From: Phytomonospora sp040655735
GTDB taxonomy: Bacteria > Actinomycetota > Actinomycetes > Mycobacteriales > Micromonosporaceae
NCBI RefSeq assembly: GCF_040655735.1
Contig: NZ_JBFAKK010000004.1
Location: 434,001 to 498,000 of the forward strand
Reading direction: 5' to 3'
DNA length: 64,000 nucleotides
Shown piece by piece: positions 41,107 through 49,206 of the stretch (within the stretch, counting starts at the first letter, position 1; each line of letters starts with the position of its first letter). Below the pieces are notes generated by a model. It saw only the letters and a program-made list of their open reading frames with translations, was not told the origin of the DNA and did not search any database. Made by a program: the position numbers and the translations under genes.

Positions 41107-43224
41107 TCACCGCAGCGGCGGCGAGCGCGTCTCCCGAACGCCTGGCAGGCGCGTGAGTCGCACGATGACCAGCACCGCCGGGACGGCCGCGATGACGGCC
41201 AGCCACAGGGCGAGTTCGTTGAATCTGTCGGCGACGCCGAAACCGGACCCGTCCTCGGCGACGGCGGCGAAGATGTCGCCGTCGATGACCGGTTCGATCG
41301 GCAGGAGCCGGTGCCGGCCGCTGTAGAGCCACGGGATCGAGTACAGGACGGCGATCGCCACCCAGGCCCACTCGAAGGACCGCAGGCGCTGTCGCCTTTC
41401 CGGCTCGCCGATCGTTGCCCAGGTCCGGAGGTTCGCCACGAGGACGGCCGGCATGGTGAACACGGCGAGAGTGAACAAGGCGGCGACCAGCAGGTCGGCG
41501 CCCATGCCGTCGCTCGCCCTCTCGGCGGCCAGGAGTCCGGTGCCGGTGGGGGAGTGGCCGATGGCGCCGGTCGAGGAGTTGGCGGCGAGCAGGTCGGCCC
41601 ACCAGACGACGACCACCACGCCGACCGCCGACAGCAGCGCGAGCTGCAGCACGAGGGTGTCGCGGAGCCCTCGCAACGCCGAGGACGGCGAGGCCGGTTC
41701 CAACTGCGAGAGGCCGAGCGTCACTCCCGCGACGACGAGGAGTCCACAAAGGAGCGCCCGGATGACGGGGAAGTTCGGGACCCCGGCCGCGATGATGAAG
41801 GCGGCTTCGAGCCCGGTGAAGCAGATGACGGCCGTCTGGGTGATCGTGACGGATCGCCGCGTTCCCACGGCTCCGCGGTCGATGCGGACGGCGTTCACGG
41901 CGGTCATGACCGCCAGTGCGAGCGCCGTCGGCACGGCGAGGATCGTGATGACCAGGACGTAGGTCGGCGGGGGCTCGATGAGCGCCATCACCAGCCCCGC
42001 GAGGCACTGGGCGGACAGCAGCGCGAACTGGAGCCAGTGCAGCGACTTGAGCGCGGTCGGCGCGGGGGGTGGCGGCGGGTTCGCCGGGGGTGGTGCGGTC
42101 GGCCATGCCGGCGCGGGGCGTGGAGGTTGCGGTGCCGGTGCCGGTGCCGGTGCCGGTGCGGGCGTGCTGTCGAGGGTCGCGCCGGTCGCGACCACGAGTT
42201 CGGGCTGGTCGAGGACGGTCGGGGCGATCCCCAGACCGCGGTGCAGGGTCGTCGCGGTCAGCGGCATCCGGGAGGCCCCGCCGACCAGGAACACGCCGGT
42301 GAGTCGTTCCCTGGGGACGTCGGCCGAGCGGATCACCGCCTCGGTGAGGCGGACCGCCTTGCCGAGCAGCGGGCCGGTGAGCGCGTCCAGCTCGGGGCGG
42401 GTCAGATGGGTGTCGACCTCCAGGACGGGGACGAGAAGGTCCACACTCGACTGTCGCGACAGACGCTCCTTGGCCCCGCGCACGTCGTCGAGGAACTGCC
42501 GCAGCTGCCGGCGTCCGGTGGCGTCCGTGGGATTCATCAGCGCCGACCAGCGCTCGTCGCCGGCGAAACGCCGTCCGATGTGGAGCGTCAGGGCATGGTC
42601 GATGTCCACACCGCCGAGTTCGCCCGAACCGTCGACGGCGAGGACCTCGAAGCCCGTCGGCGTCGCCGCCACCACCGACGCGTCGAAGGTGCCGCCACCG
42701 AAGTCGTAGACCGCGACGGTCTCGCCCGCGGTGAGCGCGGCGCCGGGCCGCTGTGCGAAGTACCGGGCGGCCGCCACCGGTTCCGGCACGAAGGTGACCG
42801 GGCCGAGGCCCGCCAGCTCGCAGGCGTCGGAGAGCGTCAGGCGCCGCACGGGTCCCCAGGCGGCCGGATGCGTGACGACGGTGCGGTTCGGCCGCGCGCC
42901 CGCCACCCGCTCCGCCTCCTCGCGCACTCGCCCGAGCACGGCCGCGAACAGTCGCGGCACCTCGAACTCGACGTCGCCGAGCAGGACCGTTCCGTCGTCG
43001 ACGCGCCGCTTCGGGTTCGGCTCGAAGCGCTCCGGCCGCAGCCGCGCCGAGTGCACCGCGTCCCGCCCCGCCAGCAGCGTTCCCGGCCCCTCCGCGTACA
43101 CCGCCGAGGGCAGCAGGGGAGAGCCGTCGAACAGCAGGGGAGAGGCGGCCCCACCGGCCGGCCGCAGGACCGCGACGGTGTGGGACGTTCCGAAGTCGAC
43201 GCCGAGCACCACCGGGGAGGACAT
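41107..43224 (-). CDS. Hsp70-like ATPase fused to a polytopic membrane domain
   Basis: 705 aa in three parts. Residues 1-365 are an actin/Hsp70-fold ATPase: phosphate 1 VVLGVDFGTSHTVAVLRPAG, connect 1 TVVTHPAAWGPVRRLTLSDAC, then FVPEPVAAARYFAQ, phosphate 2 VAVYDFGGGTFDASVVAAT, and adenosine motif GVFLVGGASRMPLTA. Residues about 385-425 are an Ala/Pro linker with (PA)n runs. The remainder (about 430-690) has about seven hydrophobic helices instead of the DnaK substrate-binding domain. So it is not a normal chaperone: a membrane-bound Hsp70-like sensor or scaffold is plausible. It stands alone and ends 7 bases from the convergent kinase stop. Confidence 0.85.
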   Translation of the reverse strand: MSSPVVLGVDFGTSHTVAVLRPAGGAASPLLFDGSPLLPSAVYAEGPGTLLAGRDAVHSARLRPERFEPNPKRRVDDGTVLLGDVEFEVPRLFAAVLGRVREEAERVAGARPNRTVVTHPAAWGPVRRLTLSDACELAGLGPVTFVPEPVAAARYFAQRPGAALTAGETVAVYDFGGGTFDASVVAATPTGFEVLAVDGSGELGGVDIDHALTLHIGRRFAGDERWSALMNPTDATGRRQLRQFLDDVRGAKERLSRQSSVDLLVPVLEVDTHLTRPELDALTGPLLGKAVRLTEAVIRSADVPRERLTGVFLVGGASRMPLTATTLHRGLGIAPTVLDQPELVVATGATLDSTPAPAPAPAPAPQPPRPAPAWPTAPPPANPPPPPAPTALKSLHWLQFALLSAQCLAGLVMALIEPPPTYVLVITILAVPTALALAVMTAVNAVRIDRGAVGTRRSVTITQTAVICFTGLEAAFIIAAGVPNFPVIRALLCGLLVVAGVTLGLSQLEPASPSSALRGLRDTLVLQLALLSAVGVVVVVWWADLLAANSSTGAIGHSPTGTGLLAAERASDGMGADLLVAALFTLAVFTMPAVLVANLRTWATIGEPERRQRLRSFEWAWVAIAVLYSIPWLYSGRHRLLPIEPVIDGDIFAAVAEDGSGFGVADRFNELALWLAVIAAVPAVLVIVRLTRLPGVRETRSPPLR

Positions 43225-43410
43225 TCCGGAACCCTAGCAACAGCAAGGGATCCGACGGCACGAAGCGGGTGGGGGTGATCCGGAGGTCCCCCTCAATGGC
43301 AGGCCGGCGGAGTTCGCCGTGAGCCCGCGCTCAAGCGGCGGCGAGTGCTCCGCCGAGATCGCGGGCGCGGCAGGGGGACTCCGCTGCCGACGGCGACGTG
43401 GCGAGCATTG

Positions 43411-43537
43411 CCGAAACTTCCGGAACCATAGTTGGCCGACCAGTGCGGCGCATGCCGAGTTCTCTCCGTTCGATGCTTGCGGAGGACCTGGAAAGACTTC
43501 ATTCCGCAAAGATCACCCGATTCCGAAACTTCCGGAA
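43411..43537. repeat. two 15-bp direct repeats upstream of the xylanase (probable operator pair)
   Basis: CCGAAACTTCCGGAA occurs at 43411-43425 and identically at 43523-43537, 112 bases apart, each containing the palindrome TTCCGGAA. Conserved GAAAC/GTTTC-type repeats upstream of actinomycete xylanase genes are known; this pair is likely a xylose/xylan-responsive operator. The rest of the gap 43225-43726 holds only the promoter at 43555. Confidence 0.6.
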
Positions 43538-43554
43538 AATCATCGCAAGAATCG

Positions 43555-43584
43555 TTGACAGCCTTCCGAGCGTCCACTTAGTCT
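43555..43584 (+). promoter_or_regulatory. xylanase promoter
   Basis: TTGACA (43555-43560), an 18-base spacer and TAGTCT (43579-43584), beginning 17 bases after the second 15-bp repeat. The transcript leader would be about 135 bases. Confidence 0.55.
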
Positions 43585-43726
43585 TGACTTCCAACTAAAC
43601 CGTCGCTCACGCCACCTCGTGAGCCGCGGATCCCGGTCCCCGAGCACCCGGGGGCCGCCGCATCCCATCGCGTCGAGCGTCCCGGCGAGTACCGGCCGGC
43701 CCCGCCGGCGCACGCAGGGAGGAACA

Positions 43727-44419
43727 ATGTCCGAAGACAACTCGCGCTTAAAACCCTTCAACCGCAGGAGTCTCCTGCTCGGCGGCGCCGCCGCTCTCGG
43801 CGTCGGCGCCTCGGCGATGCTGCTGCCCGGCACGGCCCACGCCGACCAGACCGTCACCAGCAACCAGACCGGCACCCACGAGGGCTACTACTACTCCTTC
43901 TGGACCGACGCGCCCGGCACGGTGACCGCGGTCCTCAAGGCCGGTGGCAACTACACCGTCAACTGGTCCAACACCGGCAACTTCGTGATCGGCAAAGGCT
44001 GGAGCAACGGCGGGCGCCGGACCATCAACTGGTCGGGCAACTTCAGCCCCTCCGGCAACGCCTACATGTGCGCCTACGGGTGGACGTCGAACCCGCTCGT
44101 CGAGTACTACATCGTCGACAACTGGGGCAACTATCGCCCGACCGGGCAGCACAAGGGCACCGTCTCCAGCAACGGCGGCACCTACGACATCTACAAGACG
44201 ACGCGCTACAACGCCCCGTCGGTCGAGGGCAACAAGACCTTCGACCAGTACTGGAGCGTCCGGACCTCGAAGAACTACTCCGGCGGCCAGATCACCACCG
44301 GCAACCACTTCGACGCCTGGGCGAGCAAGGGCATGAACCTCGGCGCCTTCCGCTACTACATGATCATGGCCACCGAGGGCTACCAGAGCAGCGGCTACTC
44401 CAACATCTGGGTGAGCTGA
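43727..44419 (+). CDS. endo-1,4-beta-xylanase, GH11
   Basis: 230-aa secreted retaining xylanase of the beta-jelly-roll GH11 family. A twin-arginine signal (FNRRSLLLGGAAALGVGASA, cleavage near AHA|D at 39) implies Tat export. Catalytic pair: nucleophile Glu126 (NPLVEYYIVDNWG) and acid/base Glu217 (MATEGYQSSG). The thumb PSVEGNKTFDQYWSVR and the GYYYSFWTD strand are canonical. It ends right after the catalytic domain; there is no cellulose- or xylan-binding module, so it is a small single-domain enzyme. GGGAGGAACA precedes the ATG. Two CCGAAACTTCCGGAA repeats upstream suggest sugar-responsive repression. Confidence 0.96.
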   Translation: MSEDNSRLKPFNRRSLLLGGAAALGVGASAMLLPGTAHADQTVTSNQTGTHEGYYYSFWTDAPGTVTAVLKAGGNYTVNWSNTGNFVIGKGWSNGGRRTINWSGNFSPSGNAYMCAYGWTSNPLVEYYIVDNWGNYRPTGQHKGTVSSNGGTYDIYKTTRYNAPSVEGNKTFDQYWSVRTSKNYSGGQITTGNHFDAWASKGMNLGAFRYYMIMATEGYQSSGYSNIWVS

Positions 44420-44780
44420 GGCCCACCGCCGACGGCCGGGGTGCGGGCTACCACCGCGCCCCGGTTCGTCGTGCGCCCCGATGCCCGCGAGGCTGCCCGC
44501 CCCTCTCAGCGCCTCCGACCGCTGAGACCGCGCCGCTTCGGAGCCCGTCGCATCGCACCCCAATGTGCGACCCACCAGCACTTCCGCCAATAATCCGACG
44601 CTTCCCTTGACCCTGCGCGAGCGCTGGGCGACTCTTCGTCCACGGGCCTCAACCGCCCGTGCCCCTCGTCGCGACGGCCGTCGGCCGCGCGGCGAACCCG
44701 CCCTGCCCGAGCGGACTGCCACGACCCGCCAGCAACACCTCCGTCGTGGTGCCCGCATGCCCGCAACCCAAGGAGAGACC
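44420..44780 (+). promoter_or_regulatory. intergenic region with a possible promoter of the protease gene
   Basis: This 361-bp space holds no gene I can support. TTGACC (44607-44612), 17 bases, GACTCT (44630-44635) is the best promoter candidate, leaving a leader of about 140 bases. Near the xylanase stop an imperfect GC-rich dyad (CCGGGG...CCCCGG) might act as terminator. Confidence 0.35.
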
Positions 44781-46640
44781 ATGCATTCGAGCCCTTTAAC
44801 CCTCGCCCGACGCGCCGCCGTCGCGGCGGCGGCGCTCGCCACCGCGGTCGGCGTCCTCGCCTCGCCCGCCCAGGCCGCACCCGAGACCGGTGAGATCCGG
44901 CACGCGGGTGAGGCCACCGCCATCGCCGGCTCCTACATCGTCGTCCTCAACGACGTCGCGGCGTCCGCGGACGCCGGATCCCTCGCCGACGGCTACGGCG
45001 CCGATGTCGAGGTCGTCTACACCGACGCCCTGCGCGGCTTCAGTGCCACCATGTCCGAGGCCGACGCCGCCCGGCTCGCCGCCGACCCGGCCGTCGCGTA
45101 CGTCGAGCAGAACCGCACGGTCACCTTGGCTGGCACGCAGTCGCCTGTGCCCTCATGGGGCCTTGACCGCATCGACCAGCGGGCCCTGCCCCTCGACACC
45201 TCCTACACGTACCCGAACACCGGCGCGGGTGTGCGCGCCTACGTCATCGACACCGGAATCCGCCTCACCCACGGCGACTTCGGCGGCCGGGCGGTCTCGG
45301 GCATCGACACCGTGGACAACGACAACGACGCCACCGACTGCAACGGCCACGGCACGCACGTCGCCGGCACCACCGGCGGCACCGCGCACGGTGTGGCCAA
45401 GGGCGCCACCACGCTCGTCGGCGTCCGCGTGCTGAACTGCGGGGGCAGCGGCTCCTACGCCGGTGTCATCGCCGGCATCGACTGGGTGGCGGCCGACCAC
45501 GACCTGGGTGAGGCCGCGGTGGCCAACATGAGCCTCGGCGGCGGCTACGACCAGGCCACCAACGACGCCGTGACGGGCGCGATCGCCGACGGCGTGACCT
45601 TTGTCGTCGCGGCCGGCAACTCCAACGCCGACGCCTGCGGCGCCTCGCCGGCGAGCACGCCCGACGCCATCACGGTCGGCGCCACGACCGCCGCCGACGC
45701 CCGCGCGAGTTTCTCCAACTGGGGAACCTGCCTCGACATCTTCGCGCCGGGCCAGGACATCACCTCGGCGTGGCACACCACCGACACCGCCACCAACACC
45801 ATCAGCGGCACCTCCATGGCCGCACCGCACGTGGCGGGCGCGGCGGCGCTGGTCCTGAAGGCTTACCCGAGCTACACGCCACAGCAGGTCCGCGACAAGC
45901 TCGTCAACGACGCGACCCCCGACGTCGTCACCGACCCGGGAACGGGCTCGGTGAACGAGCTCCTCTACGTCGGCGGAATCAAGCCTCCGCTGCTGGACTT
46001 CTCGGTCTCGGTGACCCCCGACTCCGGCTCCACCCTCCCCGGTGGCGTCCTGCAGGCGAGGGTCCGCACCGCCACCACCGCAGGCATCCCGCAGCCGCTG
46101 GCCCTCACGGCGTCCGGCCTGCCGGCCGCAACGACGGCCGGGTTCCTTCCGAACTACGTCATCTCGGGCATGTCGTCGAGGCTGACTCTCCAGACGTCGG
46201 CGGCCACCCCTGCGGGCACGTACGCGATCACCGTGACCGCCACAGGACTGTTCGGCAGCCGCTCGACGACGTACACGCTGACGGTCATCCGCCCGCCGGG
46301 CTGCACGCAGACGAACGACGCCAACTACTCGATCGGCGACAACATGACGGTCGAGAGCCCGGTGACCGTCGCCGACTGCCCGGGCGCCGCCCGGGCCGAC
46401 GCGACCGTCGACGTCCATATCGTGCACACCTACATCGGTGACCTGATAGTGAAACTCGTCGCGCCCGACGGCACGCACTACTTCCTGCACAACCGTGCGG
46501 GCGGGAGCGGCAACGACCTCAACCGGGTCTACAACGTGGACCTGTCCTCCGAGACCGCCGACGGTGAGTGGCGGCTCCAGGTCACCGACGCGGCCGCGGC
46601 CGACGTCGGATACATCGACGGCTGGACCCTCTCCCTCTAG
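44781..46640 (+). CDS. secreted subtilisin-like serine protease with P-domain
   Basis: 619-aa exported S8 peptidase. Signal peptide 1-32 (...SPAQA|A), then an inhibitor I9-type propeptide (about 48-112; SYIVVLNDV...AYVEQNRTV). The catalytic domain holds the triad Asp157 (AYVIDTGI), His190 (NGHGTHVAGT) and Ser345 (ISGTSMAAPH), with oxyanion Asn280 (AAGNSNADACG): proteinase-K/aqualysin type. Residues about 385-505 are an Ig/flagellar-hook-like beta-sandwich. About 515-619 is a proprotein-convertase P-domain (VHIVHTYIGDLIVKLVAPDGTHYFLHNRAGGSGNDL...GYIDGWTLSL), used for stability or substrate binding. AAGGAGAGA precedes the ATG. Confidence 0.95.
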   Translation: MHSSPLTLARRAAVAAAALATAVGVLASPAQAAPETGEIRHAGEATAIAGSYIVVLNDVAASADAGSLADGYGADVEVVYTDALRGFSATMSEADAARLAADPAVAYVEQNRTVTLAGTQSPVPSWGLDRIDQRALPLDTSYTYPNTGAGVRAYVIDTGIRLTHGDFGGRAVSGIDTVDNDNDATDCNGHGTHVAGTTGGTAHGVAKGATTLVGVRVLNCGGSGSYAGVIAGIDWVAADHDLGEAAVANMSLGGGYDQATNDAVTGAIADGVTFVVAAGNSNADACGASPASTPDAITVGATTAADARASFSNWGTCLDIFAPGQDITSAWHTTDTATNTISGTSMAAPHVAGAAALVLKAYPSYTPQQVRDKLVNDATPDVVTDPGTGSVNELLYVGGIKPPLLDFSVSVTPDSGSTLPGGVLQARVRTATTAGIPQPLALTASGLPAATTAGFLPNYVISGMSSRLTLQTSAATPAGTYAITVTATGLFGSRSTTYTLTVIRPPGCTQTNDANYSIGDNMTVESPVTVADCPGAARADATVDVHIVHTYIGDLIVKLVAPDGTHYFLHNRAGGSGNDLNRVYNVDLSSETADGEWRLQVTDAAAADVGYIDGWTLSL

Positions 46641-46658
46641 CGGCTGAGAACGATGAAG

Positions 46659-46690
46659 GCGCCCGCCGTGCGAACCCGCACGGCGGGCGC
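46659..46690 (+). terminator. terminator hairpin after the protease
   Basis: GCGCCCGCCGTGCG and CGCACGGCGGGCGC form a perfect 14-bp stem with an AACC loop, 18 bases after the stop. Confidence 0.85.
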
Positions 46691-46803
46691 GCCGCCAATT
46701 CCCCCGCCCGAGGGAGGCGCCCACCCCGGCGGAGCGAGGCGAGCGGCCCCCGCGCGAGGCGATGCTGGCGGGACAAGGAAATCGACGCGAAAGGCCGTCC
46801 AGC

Positions 46804-47373
46804 ATGCCGCACACCTCACGAAATTCCCGACGACTCCGCCGCTGGGGCCTGGCCGCGGTGGCCGGTGTCGCGCTGGCGACCACCGCCGTGGCCGGCGCCG
46901 GTGCCAGCCCGGCCGGTCCCGGAAAGCCCGACCCCTCCACCGCCTCCGGGGAGCCTCGGCTGCACGGCTCGGCGGGCGGGCACCTGCCCGAGTTCTTCGG
47001 GCAGTGGGCGGGCGACGCGGTCGCCTTCGAGATCGACGCACGGGGCATGACCGGGACCTTCGACGTGTCCCACACCAAGCCCGACGGCGCTTTCGTCGCC
47101 GAGTTCGACGGCGACATCACGTGCCTCGCGGTCGGCGGCGACGTCGCGGTCGCCACGGGCGTCATCTCCGCGGGCAGCGCCGACGTGCCCGGCAGCGGGA
47201 TCACCGACCTGACCGGCCAGAAGGTCGCCTTCACCGTCTACGACGACGGCAGGCAGGACCGCTTCTTCTGGCAGTGGGAGTTCCTCGGCGCGCCCATCAA
47301 CGACTGCCAGGGCACCGCGCCGGTGTTCGACCCGTCGTGGGGCGGCTTCAAGGTCTCCGGCGAGATGTTCTGA
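46804..47373 (+). CDS. small secreted protein of unknown function
   Basis: 189-aa exported protein I do not recognise. Residues 1-36 form a long Sec signal with a basic head (MPHTSRNSRRLRRWGLAAVA) and cleavage near GAGA|S. The mature chain is beta-rich: DAVAFEIDARGMTGTFDVSH, TKPDGAFVAEFDGDITCLAVGGDVAVATGVI, QKVAFTVYDDGRQDRFFWQWEFL. Two Cys (TCLAVG and NDCQGT) could pair. Short proteins with the FEIDArg...G(T)FxVxH pattern occur widely in secretomes of actinomycetes without a known role. The start at 46804 is chosen for a standard signal length; an in-frame ATG at 46762 is possible. Bounded by terminators on both sides. Confidence 0.72.
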   Translation: MPHTSRNSRRLRRWGLAAVAGVALATTAVAGAGASPAGPGKPDPSTASGEPRLHGSAGGHLPEFFGQWAGDAVAFEIDARGMTGTFDVSHTKPDGAFVAEFDGDITCLAVGGDVAVATGVISAGSADVPGSGITDLTGQKVAFTVYDDGRQDRFFWQWEFLGAPINDCQGTAPVFDPSWGGFKVSGEMF

Positions 47374-47421
47374 CCCGAACGCCGACCGGACGCGGGCGGT
47401 CGCCGCGTACGGTCGGCTCAC

Positions 47422-47451
47422 GGCCGCCGACACCGCACGGTGTCGGCGGCC
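47422..47451. terminator. bidirectional terminator between convergent genes
   Basis: GGCCGCCGACACCG and CGGTGTCGGCGGCC are perfect 14-base complements around CA, between the stops of the secreted protein (plus) and the SDR (minus), serving both. Confidence 0.85.
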
Positions 47452-47458
47452 CTCGGGT

Positions 47459-48265
47459 TCAGTCCGGGAAATCCGCCGCCGCGGCGGTGTCGCGGCCGAC
47501 CTCCACAAGGGACTCGTAGTCCTTCACCCGCTGCTGGAGCATGTCGACGGCCTGGGCGCCGAGCAGGAGCCGCAGCGGCGGCTCGGGGGAGCGCACGGCC
47601 TCGATGATCGCGTCGGCCGCGCGGTGCGGATCTCCGGCCTGATGCCCGGTGACCGTGGGGATGAACGCCCGGTTCTCGGCGACGACCTGGTAGTCGGGGA
47701 TCGTCACCGGCGACACGTCCAGTGAGCCCGCCGCCCAGTTGGTCCGAAAGCCCGCCGGTTCCACGACCGTCACCTTGACGCCGAGGGGCGCGGCCTCCAT
47801 GGCCAGCGCCTCCGAGATCGCCTCGACGGCCCACTTCGTCGCGCAGTAGTAGCCGATCGCGGGGAAGACGACGAGCCCGCCGATCGACGAGATGTTGACG
47901 ATGTGGCCCGAACCGCGCTCGCGCATCCCCGGCAGGACGGCACGGGTGAGGGCGGTCAGCCCGAACACGTTGGTCTCGAACACGGCCCGGATCCCGGCGT
48001 CCTCGCCCTCCTCGATCCCGGCGAGGTAGCCGTAGGCGGCGTTGTTGACGAGGACGTCGACCGGCCCGGCGGCGGCGACCGCCGCGGAGATCTGCTCGGG
48101 ATCGGTCACGTCGAGGCGTAGCGCGAGGGCGTTGTCGCGCTCGGCGAGGTCGGCGATCGCCGACGGGTTCCGGGCGGTGACGACGACGCGGTCGCCGCTG
48201 TCGAGGACGCGTTCGGCGAGTGCGCGCCCCAGCCCGGTCGAGCAGCCGGTGATCAGCCAGTTCAC
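47459..48265 (-). CDS. short-chain dehydrogenase/reductase
   Basis: 268-aa classical SDR using NAD(P)H. It opens MNWLITGCSTGLGRALAERV (TGxxxGxG), then NNAAYG (NNAG variant), the catalytic Ser in VNISSIGGLVVFP, Tyr-Lys in YYCATKWAVEAISEAL, and the VVEPAGFRTNW stretch after the active site. It belongs to the oxidoreductase group often annotated as retinol- or steroid-dehydrogenase-like; the substrate is unknown. The start is the GTG at 48265, placed 6 bases after GAAGGAGAC; a longer ATG-less extension to 48319 lacks a ribosome-binding site. Single-gene unit. Confidence 0.92.
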   Translation of the reverse strand: MNWLITGCSTGLGRALAERVLDSGDRVVVTARNPSAIADLAERDNALALRLDVTDPEQISAAVAAAGPVDVLVNNAAYGYLAGIEEGEDAGIRAVFETNVFGLTALTRAVLPGMRERGSGHIVNISSIGGLVVFPAIGYYCATKWAVEAISEALAMEAAPLGVKVTVVEPAGFRTNWAAGSLDVSPVTIPDYQVVAENRAFIPTVTGHQAGDPHRAADAIIEAVRSPEPPLRLLLGAQAVDMLQQRVKDYESLVEVGRDTAAAADFPD

Positions 48266-48397
48266 GATGTCTCCTTCACTGTCGGTGACACCACTGTGCG
48301 CGCGGCGAGAGGGTCGCATCCAGGGCTTTCGCGCTGAATCGACTGCCTCTTCAGGCTCCGCTTCGGTCCGGAACCGGACACGCGCCGACCGGGGCCT

Positions 48398-48414
48398 CCA
48401 TGGACTTTGGTCAT
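48398..48414 (+). promoter_or_regulatory. DosR-like box upstream of a universal stress protein
   Basis: CCATGGACTTTGGTCAT contains GGACTTTGGTC, close to the CAGGGACTTTGGACC and CAGGGACTTTCGGCC boxes found at 53262-53319. It lies about 110 bases before the stress-protein start, a usual position for activation. Confidence 0.45.
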
Positions 48415-48522
48415 CGTCGGGCGCCTACCCACGGCACTCCCGCGGACCCGCCGCGCCCTCCGAGAATGGTGACGGGCCGGCCGGCCAACCCGCCGGCCGT
48501 CCGGTACCGAGTGGAGACCGCC

Positions 48523-48915
48523 ATGCCCGCTTCCCGCCCGATCGTCGCCGGTGTCGACGGATCGCCGGCGAGTGTCGCCGCCGTCCGTTACGCCGTCCGC
48601 CTCGCCGAACGGCGGCGGGCGCCGCTCCACCTCGTGCACGCCTCCCAGCGCCCGGCCGGAGGGTACGACCCCGGCGAGCTCGTCGAGCGGATCCGCGCCG
48701 AGCATCCCGGTCTGCCCGCCGTTCATGGCGGGCAGGTCAGCGGGGCGGCCGCCGACGTGCTCATCCAGCTCGGCCGAAACGCCGAGATCACCGTCGTCGG
48801 GGCGCGCGGCCACGGCGGCTTCGCCGGCCTGCTGCTCGGCTCGGTCGGCCACACGCTCCTGCGGCACGCCCGCGGCCCGGTCGCCGTCGTCCGGGCGGGC
48901 GGGGCCGGGAGATGA
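48523..48915 (+). CDS. universal stress protein, single domain (short)
   Basis: 130-aa UspA-fold protein. IVAGVDGSPASVAAVRYAVRLAERR is the first strand and helix, and ITVVGARGHGGFAGLLLGSVGHTLLRHARGPVAVVR carries the ATP-binding G-x2-G-x9-G-S motif. The part between is shorter than the usual 140-150-aa domain. In actinobacteria such proteins respond to hypoxia through DevR/DosR, and a DosR-like box lies upstream. The ATG follows GGAG. Its stop overlaps the start of a degenerate flavodoxin-like remnant (ATGA), so the pair was once an operon. Confidence 0.9.
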   Translation: MPASRPIVAGVDGSPASVAAVRYAVRLAERRRAPLHLVHASQRPAGGYDPGELVERIRAEHPGLPAVHGGQVSGAAADVLIQLGRNAEITVVGARGHGGFAGLLLGSVGHTLLRHARGPVAVVRAGGAGR

Positions 48916-49096
48916 GGGTGCTGGTCACCGCCGCGATCCGGTACGCCGACGCCGTCGTGCTCGGCGGCGCCGTCCACTGGTGCGGATGACCGGCGCTCGC
49001 GGGCACCGGGTCTTCGGCCGCGACCTCGGCGAGGTCCGCGGGTGGGCGGCCTCGGTCGCCATGTCGATCAAGGCCGAGATCGGCCAGGGCATTTAG
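48912..49096 (+). pseudogene. internally deleted flavodoxin-like remnant
   Basis: The first frame reads MRVLVTAA, then IRYADAVVLGGAVHWCG and a stop (48987-48989): the opening strand of a flavodoxin or HemG-like protein joined directly to the central DAVVLGSAV strand. A second frame reads HRVFGRDLGEVRGWAASVAMSI up to the stop at 49094-49096, like the family's C-terminal VFGGRL...W..VRAWA segment. More than 100 residues between are missing. The start overlaps the stress-protein stop, as for a once-coupled operon gene. Confidence 0.65.
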
Positions 49097-49206
49097 TCCT
49101 TGATCACCGATGCCCGAGGACGCGTGCGGGCGCCGCGCGTCGGCGGTAGCGTTCATGTCCCGACGTGACCCGCAACCGTGGCGGTCGCGCGGTGAAGGGA
49201 AGCGCG

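Noticed and set aside
42124..42164. GGTGCC tandem repeat (about six copies) as a microsatellite or regulatory repeat
   Set aside because: It lies inside the Hsp70-membrane gene and encodes the Ala-Pro linker; a normal low-complexity coding repeat.
40994..43261. Alternative Arg/Gly-rich minus frame over the Hsp70-membrane gene
   Set aside because: The other minus frame (41107-43224) carries intact Hsp70 motifs and membrane helices.
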